A stretch of DNA of 64,000 nucleotides from Oscillospiraceae bacterium. GTDB taxonomy: Bacteria; Bacillota; Clostridia; Oscillospirales; CAG-272. Below are positions 51,642-60,032 of the stretch, one piece after another (within the stretch, counting starts at the first letter, position 1; each line of letters opens with the position of its first letter). The position numbers and the translations under genes were made by a program. Under the pieces are notes generated by a model. It saw nothing but the letters and a program-made list of their open reading frames with translations. It did no database searches and was not told the DNA's origin. The DNA lies in assembly GCA_015063535.1 (NCBI GenBank), contig SVTY01000003.1:62001-126000 (forward strand), written 5' to 3'.

Positions 51642-52676
51642 ATGAAATTTGCTTTTTTTGATACAAAACCCTATGACAAGCCCTCCTTTGACCGATACGG
51701 AGCGGAAAAGGGGATCACGTTTAAATATTTTGAGACCAAGCTGAATGAGGATACGGTCGGCTTGGCTAGGGGATATGACGGCGTTTGCGTTTTCGTGAAT
51801 GATACGGTAAACGCAGAGGTGATCGACCGCCTGTGCGAGATGAATGTGAAGGTGGTGGCGCTTCGGTGCGCCGGCTTTAACAATGTGGATATGAAGCACG
51901 CCTTTGGTCGCATCCATGTGCTTCGTGTTCCTGCGTACTCTCCCTATGCAGTGGCGGAGCATGCCATGGCAATGCTGTTGACCTCGATCCGTCGGATCCA
52001 TAAGGCGTATATCCGCACCAAGGATTTCAATTTCAGTCTGTCGGGAATGACGGGCTTTGACCTGCACGGTAAGACGGTTGGGGTGATCGGTACGGGACGG
52101 ATCGGACGGGTCTTTATTGATATTTGCCGCGGTTTTGGTATGAAGGTGCTGGCGTATGATAAGTTTCCTGCTGAGGGCTTGGAGAACGGGGATACGATCC
52201 GTTATGTTTCCTTGGAGGAGCTGTTTGCCAACAGTGACATTGTGTCTCTGCATTGTCCGCTGACCGAGGAGACCTATCATATCATTGATGAGGCTTCCTT
52301 GGCACAGTGCAAAAAGGGAGTGGTGCTGTTGAATACCTCCCGCGGTGCGCTGGTGGATGCCGAAGCACTTTTGGCGGGGATCAAATCCCGTCAGGTGGGT
52401 GCCGCTTGTTTGGATGTGTATGAGGAAGAATCGGAGTTTTTCTTTGAGGACTTTTCGGGACATATCGTGGAGGATGATGTTTTGGCACGGCTGATCTCCA
52501 TGCCCAATGTGATCGTTACCTCTCATCAAGCTTTTCTGACTGAAGAGGCACTGTCCAATATCGCCGAAACGACCGTGCAGAATATTGCCGATCTCTTTGA
52601 ACGGCAGCAATGCCCTAATGAGCTTTGTTACCGACGGGGAAATGCGGAGGATTGTAAGGACGGAAGATGTTTTTAA
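51642..52676 (+). CDS. ldhA: D-lactate dehydrogenase (fermentative)
   Basis: 344 residues of the D-isomer-specific 2-hydroxyacid dehydrogenase family; reduces pyruvate to D-lactate with NADH. F-F-D-T-K-P-Y-D at the start is typical of LdhA-type enzymes. The NAD loop is G-T-G-R-I-G (about 149-154). Catalytic residues are Arg in N-T-S-R-G (near 235), Glu in D-V-Y-E-E (near 264) and His in S-H-Q-A-F (near 296). The longer D-V-Y-E-E-E-S-E-F-F-F segment is also an LdhA feature. It regenerates NAD alongside the PFL route encoded at 8.8 kb. Confidence 0.93.
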   Translation: MKFAFFDTKPYDKPSFDRYGAEKGITFKYFETKLNEDTVGLARGYDGVCVFVNDTVNAEVIDRLCEMNVKVVALRCAGFNNVDMKHAFGRIHVLRVPAYSPYAVAEHAMAMLLTSIRRIHKAYIRTKDFNFSLSGMTGFDLHGKTVGVIGTGRIGRVFIDICRGFGMKVLAYDKFPAEGLENGDTIRYVSLEELFANSDIVSLHCPLTEETYHIIDEASLAQCKKGVVLLNTSRGALVDAEALLAGIKSRQVGAACLDVYEEESEFFFEDFSGHIVEDDVLARLISMPNVIVTSHQAFLTEEALSNIAETTVQNIADLFERQQCPNELCYRRGNAEDCKDGRCF

Positions 52677-52823
52677 CTTACTTTTCTTTTAGAAAAGAAA
52701 AGTAAGCAAAAGAAAATGTTGAACAAGAATATTTTTTCCAACCAAAATCTTTAAAAGTTTTTGAAGATTCCAAAGAAACTTTTTTCAAAAAGTTTCTTTG
52801 GTGGGTCGTAGGGCAATGCCCTA
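52677..52823. repeat. Three successive hairpins after the D-LDH gene
   Basis: CTTACTTTTCTTTT-AG and its complement (52677-52706), followed by CAAAAGAAAA; then CCAAAGAAACTTTT and its complement (52770-52801); then TAGGGCAATGCCCTA (52809-52823). The first repeats the element at 43573. The set may act as terminator or mRNA 3' stabiliser. No gene or clear promoter for the next gene was seen here. Confidence 0.6.
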
Positions 52824-52849
52824 CAATCAAAAAGAAAGGAATACAGACG

Positions 52850-53602
52850 ATGAAGCTTGTACTTTTGACCGCTCTTGGGGTAGGAGGAGCGACGGTTATT
52901 GGCGCGGTGCTGGGATTTTTATTTAAAAAGACCTCTCACCGATTTTCGGATATTGTGCTATCCTTTGCGGCGGGCGTGATGCTTGCGGCGGCAGTACTTG
53001 GATTGATCCTGCCTGCGGTGGAATACGGCGCTTCCTTTGGCTTACCCATTGCCATTGTGGGGATCTTTGCGGGGGCGATCTGTCTGAACCTGATCGACAA
53101 GCTGGTGCCTCACTTACATAAGCTGGCGGGTGTTGAGGGTGAAGCGCACAACAATGCGAAGCTGAGCAAGGTGCTGTTGTTTGTTACGGCGATCGCCATT
53201 CACAATCTGCCCGAGGGAATTGCGGCGGGGGTAGGCTTCGGTGCGGGAGATACGACGCAAGCGTTGATTATTGCGGGCGGAATTGCCATGCAGAACATTC
53301 CTGAGGGAATGGTTATTATCGGTCCGATGCTGGCGGCGGGTGTACCGCCCCGCAGAACCTTTTTGCTGGCGCTGCTGACGGGTCTTGTGGAGGTAGCGGG
53401 AACGCTGCTCGGTTATTTTGCCGTCAGCCTTGCTTCTGCCATCCTGCCCTTTGCGCTTGCCTTTGCGGGCGGCACGATGTTATACGTCATCAGTGACGAA
53501 ATGATCCCCGAAACGCATGCTCACGGGCATCAGCGAGGTGCCACCTATGCGCTATTGGTGGGCTTTTGCTTGATGATGGCAACCGATATGCTGTTGGGAT
53601 AA
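52850..53602 (+). CDS. ZIP-family divalent metal transporter
   Basis: 250 residues with eight hydrophobic helices. The paired metal-site motifs are H-N-L-P-E-G in helix 4 and Q-N-I-P-E-G in helix 5, as in bacterial ZupT-type transporters. A loop between helices 3 and 4 carries H-L-H-K and E-A-H-N. H-A-H-G-H near the end adds another His-rich site. It should import zinc, iron or other divalent ions. AAAGGAA precedes the ATG. Metal specificity cannot be told. Confidence 0.9.
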   Translation: MKLVLLTALGVGGATVIGAVLGFLFKKTSHRFSDIVLSFAAGVMLAAAVLGLILPAVEYGASFGLPIAIVGIFAGAICLNLIDKLVPHLHKLAGVEGEAHNNAKLSKVLLFVTAIAIHNLPEGIAAGVGFGAGDTTQALIIAGGIAMQNIPEGMVIIGPMLAAGVPPRRTFLLALLTGLVEVAGTLLGYFAVSLASAILPFALAFAGGTMLYVISDEMIPETHAHGHQRGATYALLVGFCLMMATDMLLG

Positions 53603-53605
53603 AAA

Positions 53606-53636
53606 GAAAAGCACGGAAATTTTCCGTGCTTTTTTG
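53606..53636. terminator. Bidirectional terminator
   Basis: AAAAGCACGGAAA and its complement with TTTTTT; serves the ZIP gene and the convergent VanY-like gene. Confidence 0.9.
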
Positions 53637-53647
53637 TCGGATGGGAG

Positions 53648-54613
53648 TTAGTTTGCTGTTGCGCTGGAACGGTCTACCGTGACGATATAGCCGCCCATGT
53701 TATCGCCGCTGACGGTATAGCTGAACTTGGAGGGAACGATCGGCGTTTCTTCGGCGGTCAGATGGTAGATGTTATAGGCGACCGAGACAGCCTGTCCTTC
53801 CGCATTCTTGGTGCTGATCTGAACAGACAGGGGGCGTCCCGCCGTTCTCGTTTGCAGGATATCCAAATACTCTGCCAAGGTCTTATTGTTGTTCTTCATA
53901 TAGGTCGCATGTGCCACGCCTACATAGCGGAAGATATTTTCCTCGCCTTCGACAGCCGATGCCTGAACGAAGCCGTACTCATGGGCATGGTCATAGAGCC
54001 ATTTGTAGGTATCTACATTATGAATCGTCTTTTTATCGGTGGGATTTCCGTCGGTAGAGCCTTCATAGGTGTAATACAGCAGGGTCAGTGCCGTGCCGGT
54101 CTGGTGCAGTGCTGTTACCTGTGTGGCGGCACTTTGATTGTAGGCATCCTTGACATACAAATTGTTATCGCCGCTTTCCGCATGGAAGTCCTTGACCATC
54201 AGATTGAAGGCATCCAGCGCATCCTGTGTCAGCGCAAAATTCACCGTGTCGTACAACCAGTAGAGATATTCTCCTGCATCGTCGGAGGGACGTGCGGAGT
54301 TCATCAAAACTACGGTAGGCGTACCGGTATAAGTATGGGTCTCATCGATCAAAAGCAGAGTTCCCGAAGAAAGCTGTGACTGATCGAAGGTCGTAGTGGT
54401 GTAGCCTGAGGGGATGCCGGAGCCGCCTGTTTCCTCGCCATCCTCCTCTCGGGGTGCTTTCCCCTTGATCGCCGTGGCAATGGATGCGATCATCAAAGCG
54501 ATGAGCGCCACAGCCAACAGAGCGGCGGTGATACAGATGAGCAGGGCGCCGAAGCGCTTTTTGTTTTGCTGTTTGACAGTTCCGCTGTTAAAATAATCGG
54601 ATAAAAATTTCAT
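53648..54613 (-). CDS. Membrane-anchored VanY/DacB-like protein with degenerate zinc site
   Basis: 321 residues, one membrane helix (about 22-50), then an extracellular domain like D-alanyl-D-alanine carboxypeptidases of the LAS group. Retained: H-Q-T-G-T-A-L (normally S-E-H-x-x-G-x-A-x-D), Y-K-W-L-Y-D-H-A-H-E-Y-G-F (normally WL..NA..YGF), and F-R-Y-V-G...T-L-A-E-Y-L. Lost: the Asp zinc ligand (Thr/Leu instead) and the P-W-H motif before F-R-Y-V-G (here E-N-I-F). With only one zinc ligand left, hydrolysis is unlikely, so a peptidoglycan-binding role is more probable. AAAGGAGG precedes the ATG. Confidence 0.75.
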   Translation of the reverse strand: MKFLSDYFNSGTVKQQNKKRFGALLICITAALLAVALIALMIASIATAIKGKAPREEDGEETGGSGIPSGYTTTTFDQSQLSSGTLLLIDETHTYTGTPTVVLMNSARPSDDAGEYLYWLYDTVNFALTQDALDAFNLMVKDFHAESGDNNLYVKDAYNQSAATQVTALHQTGTALTLLYYTYEGSTDGNPTDKKTIHNVDTYKWLYDHAHEYGFVQASAVEGEENIFRYVGVAHATYMKNNNKTLAEYLDILQTRTAGRPLSVQISTKNAEGQAVSVAYNIYHLTAEETPIVPSKFSYTVSGDNMGGYIVTVDRSSATAN

Positions 54614-54683
54614 CGGGAGAGCCTCCTTTTTTTATTGTTTGCAGGAAGAAGCATGCGCTTCCTCCTGCTGTATTGTTTGGAAT

Positions 54684-56798
54684 TTACTCGGCATCCTTGA
54701 TGGAGAAGTCCATGCGGCCCTTCTTATCCAGACCCATATACTTGATCTTGACCACATCACCCAGCTTCAGCACGTCCTCGACCTTTTCGATGCGGCGGGG
54801 GGCGATCTTGGAGATGTGGACCATGCCCTCCTTACCGGGAGCGTATTCTACGAAGCAACCGAACTCCTTAATGCCGGTAACGGTTCCTGTATAAATGGCA
54901 CCGACCTCGGGTTCGAATACGATGGCATCGATCATTGCCTTGGCGGCGGATGCCTGCTCGCCGTTGACGGCGGCAATACAGATGGTTCCGTCATCTTCGA
55001 TATCGACCTTGGCGCCGGACTCGGCAACGATTTTCTGAATCACGGAGCCGCCCTTACCGATGACCTCACGGATCTTGTCGGGGTCGATCTTGAAGGAGGT
55101 CATCTTAGGCGCATACTTGGAGACCTCGGCACGAGGCTCGGCAATTGCCTTCAGAATGACTTCGTCAATGATATAATCTCTTCCCACATGGGTCTGTGTC
55201 AGGGCTGCCTTGATGATCTCGGGGGTCAGACCGTCGATCTTCAGGTCCATCTGAATGGAGGTGATACCCTTATGGGTTCCGGCTACCTTGAAGTCCATGT
55301 CACCGTAGAAGTCCTCCAAGCCCTGGATGTCAAGCATGGTGTCCCAGCTTCCGTCCTCGGCGGTGATCAGACCGCAGGAGATACCCGCAACGGGTGCCTT
55401 GATCGGCACACCGGCATCCATCAGTGCCAGCGTGGAGCCGCAGACCGAGCCCTGAGAGGTGGAACCGTTGGAGGATACCACATCAGAGACCAAGCGGATG
55501 GCGTAGGGGAATTCCTCGGGAGAGGGAAGCACGGGGATGAGCGAACGCTCTGCCAGCGCACCGTGGCCGATCTCGCGGCGTCCGGGGCTTCTGGTTGCCT
55601 TGGCTTCACCTGTGGAGAAGCCGGGCATGTTGTAGTGGTGCATATATCTCTTTTCGGTCTCGCTGTCGATACCGTCCAGCATCTGTGCTTCGGACAGCAT
55701 GCCGAGGGTGGCAACGGTGAGAACCTGTGTCTGACCTCTGGTAAAGAGTCCCGAGCCGTGGGTGCGGGGCAGAACGCCGACCTCACTGCCGAGAGGACGG
55801 ATCTGATCCATTCTTCTTCCGTCTACACGCTTCTTGTCCACCAACAGCCAACGGCGGACGATCTTCTTTTGGATCTTATAGATCAGCTCGTCCATCATGG
55901 AGCCGATCTCGGGATATTCCTCGCCGAACTTTTCAATGATGGCATCGGTGATCGGAACCACCTTCTCGTCACGGACGTTTTTATCATCGGTATCCAGCGC
56001 TTCCATCATATCCTTCTCGCAGAAGGCGAAGACCTTATCGAACATATCATGATCCAGCTCGCAGGAGGGGTAAGCAAATTTGGGCTTGCCGATCTCGTCG
56101 ATGATGGCGTTGATGAAGCCAAGCAGCTCCTTGATCTCCTCATGACCCTTCATGATTGCTTCGTACATGGTATCGTCGTCTACCTCGTTGGCGCCTGCCT
56201 CGATCATAACGACCTTTTCCATGGATGCGGCAACGGTCAGCTGAAGATCGCTCTTCTTCTGCTCTGCCTCGGTGGGGTTGACGACCAGCTTGCCGTCTAC
56301 CAAGCCCATGAACACGCCGCCGATGGGACCGTTCCACGGGATATCGGAGATTGCCAAAGCAGTGGAAGCACCGATCATAGCGGTGATCTCGGGCGAGCAA
56401 TCGGGGTCGACCGACATAACGGTCAGGGTGAGTGCCACGTCATTGCGGAGATCCTTGGGGAAGAGGGGACGGATGGGACGGTCGATGACACGGGAGGTCA
56501 GGACTGCCTTCTCGGAGGGCTTACCCTCTCTCTTCAAATAGCCGCCGGGGATCTTGCCCGCAGCGTACATTCTTTCCTCGTAGTCTACCGAGAGGGGCAA
56601 AAAATCAATGCCGTCTCTGGGCTTGGCAGAAGCGGTAGCGCAGCAGAGCAGAACGGTGTCGCCGTAGCGAACCAGAACGCTTCCGTTGGCAAGACCTGCC
56701 ATTTTGCCGGATTCAATCACCAAGGGACGTCCTGCGAAGGTATAACGAAATACCTTGTGATTCTTGAATTCCATGGGTGTGCTGATGGTCTGTGACAT
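54684..56798 (-). CDS. pnp: Polyribonucleotide nucleotidyltransferase (PNPase)
   Basis: 704 residues, the normal length. Two RNase PH domains flank a helical linker: L-L-C-C-A-T-A, S-V-D-Y-E-E-R and R-V-I-D-R-P-I-R-P-L-F-P in the first; R-V-D-G-R, R-G-Q-T-Q-V-L-T, S-N-G-S-T-S-Q-G-S and D-I-Q-G-L-E-D in the second. They are followed by a KH domain (I-G-K-G-G, about 560-620) and an S1 domain (Y-T-G-T-V-T-G-I-K-E-F-G, about 630-700). It degrades RNA 3' to 5' using phosphate. It lies downstream of rpsO, a very common order. GGAGG lies 7 bases before the ATG. A long hairpin in the gap probably regulates it. Confidence 0.98.
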   Translation of the reverse strand: MSQTISTPMEFKNHKVFRYTFAGRPLVIESGKMAGLANGSVLVRYGDTVLLCCATASAKPRDGIDFLPLSVDYEERMYAAGKIPGGYLKREGKPSEKAVLTSRVIDRPIRPLFPKDLRNDVALTLTVMSVDPDCSPEITAMIGASTALAISDIPWNGPIGGVFMGLVDGKLVVNPTEAEQKKSDLQLTVAASMEKVVMIEAGANEVDDDTMYEAIMKGHEEIKELLGFINAIIDEIGKPKFAYPSCELDHDMFDKVFAFCEKDMMEALDTDDKNVRDEKVVPITDAIIEKFGEEYPEIGSMMDELIYKIQKKIVRRWLLVDKKRVDGRRMDQIRPLGSEVGVLPRTHGSGLFTRGQTQVLTVATLGMLSEAQMLDGIDSETEKRYMHHYNMPGFSTGEAKATRSPGRREIGHGALAERSLIPVLPSPEEFPYAIRLVSDVVSSNGSTSQGSVCGSTLALMDAGVPIKAPVAGISCGLITAEDGSWDTMLDIQGLEDFYGDMDFKVAGTHKGITSIQMDLKIDGLTPEIIKAALTQTHVGRDYIIDEVILKAIAEPRAEVSKYAPKMTSFKIDPDKIREVIGKGGSVIQKIVAESGAKVDIEDDGTICIAAVNGEQASAAKAMIDAIVFEPEVGAIYTGTVTGIKEFGCFVEYAPGKEGMVHISKIAPRRIEKVEDVLKLGDVVKIKYMGLDKKGRMDFSIKDAE

Positions 56799-56826
56799 AA
56801 TAAACCTCCAAAAAATAATATTGATT

Positions 56827-56903
56827 ATCTCACAGGGTTTAGCACTTAACGGCTTGTCCGTCCGCTGACAGGCAAACGGTTAACTGCTAAAACAATGTGA
56901 GAT
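56827..56903 (-). promoter_or_regulatory. Long hairpin between rpsO and pnp
   Basis: ATCTCACA and TGTGAGAT close a ~77-base rod; TTTAGCA and TGCTAAA, then TTAAC/GTTAA-type pairs, extend it inward. In enterobacteria an RNase III-cut stem at this place drives PNPase autoregulation; the same position suggests an analogous site here (inference). Confidence 0.6.
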
Positions 56904-56990
56904 GATTCCAAAATTGTGAAAAAGGGTAAAATAAGAGTAAGGAGTGAGGAGTCGAGATTCTCTCCACTCTTCACTCCGACAACATTGAAC

Positions 56991-57254
56991 TTACTTTCTG
57001 ATGTTCAGCTTTTCGATGATCGCGCGGTAACGCTCGATATCGGTCTTCTGCAGGTAGCCCAGAAGATTTCTTCTGTGACCGACCATTTTGAGAAGACCGC
57101 GGCGGCTGTGATGGTCCTTGTGATTGGACTTCAGATGCTCCGTCAGGTTGTTGATCCGATAGGTCAGAAGTGCGATCTGCACCTCGGGAGAACCGGTATC
57201 GCCCTCGTGGGTGGCATACTGTTCAATAATTGCCTGCTTTTCGTCTTTCAGCAT
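56991..57254 (-). CDS. rpsO: 30S ribosomal protein S15
   Basis: 87 residues from the ATG at 57254; a GTG three codons upstream is in frame but M-L-K-D-E matches the family start and has AAAGG at proper distance. [19 protein letters not shown] and [20 protein letters not shown] are the conserved 16S rRNA-binding blocks. Binds the central domain of 16S rRNA early in 30S assembly. It precedes pnp on the same strand. Confidence 0.98.
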   Translation of the reverse strand: MLKDEKQAIIEQYATHEGDTGSPEVQIALLTYRINNLTEHLKSNHKDHHSRRGLLKMVGHRRNLLGYLQKTDIERYRAIIEKLNIRK

Positions 57255-57369
57255 TGTTTTCACCTTTCCTGCATTGCTGCAATTTCAATTTATCATGAAC
57301 ACAGCGGGCGGCGGGTGAAATGCTGCGTAACAGCTTGATCCGCAAGCCGAGCTCATGACATGCTATATT

Positions 57370-57398
57370 ATTATAGCATATATAAGACTATTTGTAAA
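57370..57398 (-). promoter_or_regulatory. Promoter of rpsO-pnp
   Basis: Minus strand TTTACA, 17 bases, TATAAT. The palindrome TGCTATATTATTATAGCA overlaps the -10 box. Confidence 0.75.
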
Positions 57399-57498
57399 GA
57401 GTTTTTTTGAAAAAATCTTTGCTTTTTCACCTTTTTTTAAAAAAAGGTTGCCGTTTTGGAGGATGTTGTCGAAGAATGGCACTATTGGGAGAGAATAC

Positions 57499-57523
57499 GG
57501 GGCAGAGCGATTCGCTCTGCCCC
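57499..57523 (-). terminator. Hairpin after pfkA
   Basis: GGGGCAGAGCGA-T-TCGCTCTGCCCC, a near-perfect GC-rich stem just downstream of pfkA on the minus strand. It has no T run, so termination strength is uncertain. Confidence 0.5.
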
Positions 57524-57537
57524 GATGGCTTTATTGA

Positions 57538-58623
57538 TTATTGACAGTCATATGCCAGCTTGTAAAGCTCTTCAATCTCGGCACGGCGTTTGACGCAGAT
57601 CGCCTTCATTTGTTTGATCTCGTCCTCGTTGTAACGATCCAGATCGCCGTCCTTTAGCTTGTTCTTATACATACGATCCGTGGTCAGTGCGAAGACGATA
57701 TCCATGCTGGTAATTTTACCATCTTCCTCCAACACCACCAAATTGCTCTTGCCTTCCAACAACAGCTCTACCGCCTTGGCACCCATCCGTGTAGCTGTCA
57801 GACGGTCTCTTAAGGTGGGGTTGCCTCCCCGAATCACGTGCGCCAGACGAACAAAGCGTGTGGCAATGCCCGTTCTCTCCTCAATGCGTTCGGCAAGAAC
57901 CTCGCCGTAGGGAACTCTGTTGCCATTCGCATCTGTGGTGAACACACCCTCACTGATGATGACCACCATACCTCGCTTCCCGTTGGCTCTGGCACGCTTG
58001 ATATTTTTGATAGCGAGATCCTCATCAAAGGGCATTTCGGGGATACAAACCGCTCTTGCGCCGGTTGCGATACCGGTCATCAAGGCGATCTGTCCGCAGT
58101 CTCTGCCCATGACCTCAATGACGTTGATGCGTGCATGGGACTCACAGGTATCACGCAAACGGTCTACTGCTTCCACGACGGTATTCATGGCGGTATCGAA
58201 GCCGACGGTGTAATCGGTTGCCGTGACATCGTTGTCAATCGTGCCGGTCACGCCGATGGTGGGAATGCCGTGCAGCGTCAGATCGGTGGCTCCGCGGAAG
58301 GTGCCGTCGCCGCCGATGGCAACAATGGCGTCAATTTCGTATTTTTTACAGGTATTGATGGCTTTCTGCATGCCTGCTTCGGTCTGAAACTCTATGCAAC
58401 GGTCGGAATACAGCTTGGTTCCGCCCAGTTGAATGATATTGGAAACCGAACCGGTGGTCAAGGGAACAAGCTTTTCCTGAAGCAGACCGCTATATCCTCC
58501 GAGAATCCCCATGACCTCGATATTCTGCTCCAATGCTTTTCTTGTGATGGCTCGGATTGCCGCATTCATGCCGGGGGCGTCACCGCCGGAGGTGAGCACG
58601 CCGATTCTTCTGAATTTTGCCAT
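57538..58623 (-). CDS. pfkA: ATP-dependent 6-phosphofructokinase
   Basis: 361 residues; phosphorylates fructose 6-phosphate in glycolysis. V-L-T-S-G-G-D-A-P-G-M-N-A-A at the start is the nucleotide loop. G-G-D-G-T (not G-G-D-D) indicates ATP rather than pyrophosphate as donor. T-I-D-N-D carries the catalytic base, and M-G-R plus I-R-G-G-N-P-T bind substrate. It is about 40 residues longer than Bacillus PfkA, with an extended helical C-terminus, as in the so-called long or mixed clade. GAGGGG precedes the ATG. Monocistronic. Confidence 0.95.
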   Translation of the reverse strand: MAKFRRIGVLTSGGDAPGMNAAIRAITRKALEQNIEVMGILGGYSGLLQEKLVPLTTGSVSNIIQLGGTKLYSDRCIEFQTEAGMQKAINTCKKYEIDAIVAIGGDGTFRGATDLTLHGIPTIGVTGTIDNDVTATDYTVGFDTAMNTVVEAVDRLRDTCESHARINVIEVMGRDCGQIALMTGIATGARAVCIPEMPFDEDLAIKNIKRARANGKRGMVVIISEGVFTTDANGNRVPYGEVLAERIEERTGIATRFVRLAHVIRGGNPTLRDRLTATRMGAKAVELLLEGKSNLVVLEEDGKITSMDIVFALTTDRMYKNKLKDGDLDRYNEDEIKQMKAICVKRRAEIEELYKLAYDCQ

Positions 58624-58725
58624 TTTTTGATCCCCTCTCTGTTTGTGAAAATAAAATGCAATTTATTATTTTAAATTATTTTTTGTACTTTATTAAAATC
58701 AGCCGAAATTATCGGCATCTTTAAT

Positions 58726-58754
58726 ATTGTAATACATCTTTCAAAAAAAATCAA
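58726..58754 (-). promoter_or_regulatory. Promoter of pfkA
   Basis: Minus strand TTGATT, 17 bases, TACAAT. Confidence 0.7.
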
Positions 58755-58811
58755 GACTTTTTTGCGGTTTTTTTTGATTTTTTTGCAAAAAAATGAAAAA
58801 AAGAGAAAAAA

Positions 58812-58842
58812 GCAAAAAAACCGCAAACGTTGCGGTTTTTTT
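58812..58842. terminator. Bidirectional terminator
   Basis: AAAAAAACCGCAA, ACG and the complement TTGCGGTTTTTTT; ends the DUF5685/DnaJ/membrane-protein operon. Confidence 0.9.
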
Positions 58843-58847
58843 GCAAG

Positions 58848-59378
58848 CTATTTCATGCGAAATCGCTTTCTCAGCTTATAAAGATACAGGGAGATCAGTC
58901 GGGTCAGGGCGATGTCGTATAGGGGAAAGATCGCTTCCGCCAGGACGGCAAAGATAACGTACAACAGGATCGGTTGCGCATCGGATGCCATCAGCAAAAA
59001 GCGAGAAAGAACAAGGATAAGGACAAGGGCGATGTTGAAGATCACCTCTTTGAGCACCCAAGAAATGACTCTCGGTCGCTTTTCCAGCTTTTCCTTCAGA
59101 ATCGGATAATACCCGAAAAACAGCAGATAGAATACAGCGGGCGTTTTTTGGGGGATCAGGATCAGCGACAGGAGTCCTGTCACGCCGAATACCAGCCAAG
59201 GTGCGCTTCCGCCGTATTCGATGACGGCAAAGACGCAGAGCAGGGAGGCGAGCACCGCCATGGACAGATCCGCCACCTCGATCATGGAGCCGAGATAGAG
59301 CAGAACCACGCCCAGTGCCGCCAGCATGGCGCAGGTGGTCAGCTTGCGGATATTCGCAGAACGATTGTTTTTGTTCAT
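58848..59378 (-). CDS. Five- or six-helix membrane protein, ECF S-component-like
   Basis: 176 residues, almost all hydrophobic helices. The start R-K-L-T-T-C-A-M-L-A-A-L-G-V-V-L is reminiscent of ECF transporter substrate-binding (S) subunits, and the size fits. No energy-coupling genes are near and the ligand is unknown, so the assignment is tentative. It is the last gene of an operon with DUF5685 and J-domain genes; 27 bases separate it from the latter. TAGGAAA precedes the ATG. Confidence 0.65.
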   Translation of the reverse strand: MNKNNRSANIRKLTTCAMLAALGVVLLYLGSMIEVADLSMAVLASLLCVFAVIEYGGSAPWLVFGVTGLLSLILIPQKTPAVFYLLFFGYYPILKEKLEKRPRVISWVLKEVIFNIALVLILVLSRFLLMASDAQPILLYVIFAVLAEAIFPLYDIALTRLISLYLYKLRKRFRMK

Positions 59379-59405
59379 TTTATTTTCCTACCGTTTGCCA
59401 AGCGC

Positions 59406-60032
59406 TTAGCAACAGGAGATCAGATCTCCGCCGCAGCATTCGCAGCAACAGTCAGCACAAAGCAGACCCGAGCAGATGTCACAGCCCGAGCAACCGCCGC
59501 CTCTGGTGGTATTGTATCCACCGCCGTAGCCGTTTGCACGGGTGCGCAAGCGATCCTGAGCGGCACGGTATTCGTTGTTGTAGGGATCCATAGAGCAGGC
59601 AGTATCGAACAGGCGCTGTGCATCCACATAATTGCCTCTCTTGACACAGACACAGCCCATCAGGAAGTGCCATTCGGCGTTGCGTTCGCCTGTGGGAATG
59701 CCATTGAGCAAATCCTCGGCACGGGCATCGTTGCCGTTGTTTATCATACGGCGAATATCATTGTATTGCGGATTGCCCGAGGAGGAGGTGTTTCCGGCAT
59801 AGCCGTTTCCTGCATTGCTCCGTCCCTTGCGTCCGCCGCCGTTTTCCCGCATTTGCTTGATCTCCTCGTAGGCGGCATTGACTTCTTTCATTTTTTCGCT
59901 TGCCAGATCGGCAAGGTCGCTGTCCCGATATTTATCGGGATGGTATTTCCGTGCCAACGCACGGTAAGCCTTTTTGATTTCATCGTCCGATGCGTCGGGG
60001 GAGACGCCAAGGACCTTATACGGATCGTTCAT
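59406..60032 (-). CDS. J-domain protein with Cys-cluster tail
   Basis: 208 residues from the ATG at 60032, overlapping the upstream gene by 17 bases. Residues 1-65 are a J domain (P-Y-K-V-L-G-V, K-Y-H-P-D-K with HPD at 31-33), able to stimulate an Hsp70. A Gly/Asn-rich linker precedes a TPR-like helical pair (about 100-150: [17 protein letters not shown]). The last 31 residues contain 11 Cys (C-x2-C-x2-C, C-C-C, C-C), suggesting metal or cluster binding. Operon partner of DUF5685, which also has a four-Cys motif. Confidence 0.82.
   Translation of the reverse strand: MNDPYKVLGVSPDASDDEIKKAYRALARKYHPDKYRDSDLADLASEKMKEVNAAYEEIKQMRENGGGRKGRSNAGNGYAGNTSSSGNPQYNDIRRMINNGNDARAEDLLNGIPTGERNAEWHFLMGCVCVKRGNYVDAQRLFDTACSMDPYNNEYRAAQDRLRTRANGYGGGYNTTRGGGCSGCDICSGLLCADCCCECCGGDLISCC

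Noticed and set aside
54639..56795. 718-residue open frame on the plus strand across pnp
   Set aside because: It is the antisense shadow of pnp: no promoter, ribosome site or known motif, composition typical of reversed codons.
57838..58674. 278-residue frame opposite pfkA
   Set aside because: Antisense shadow of a clear glycolytic gene.
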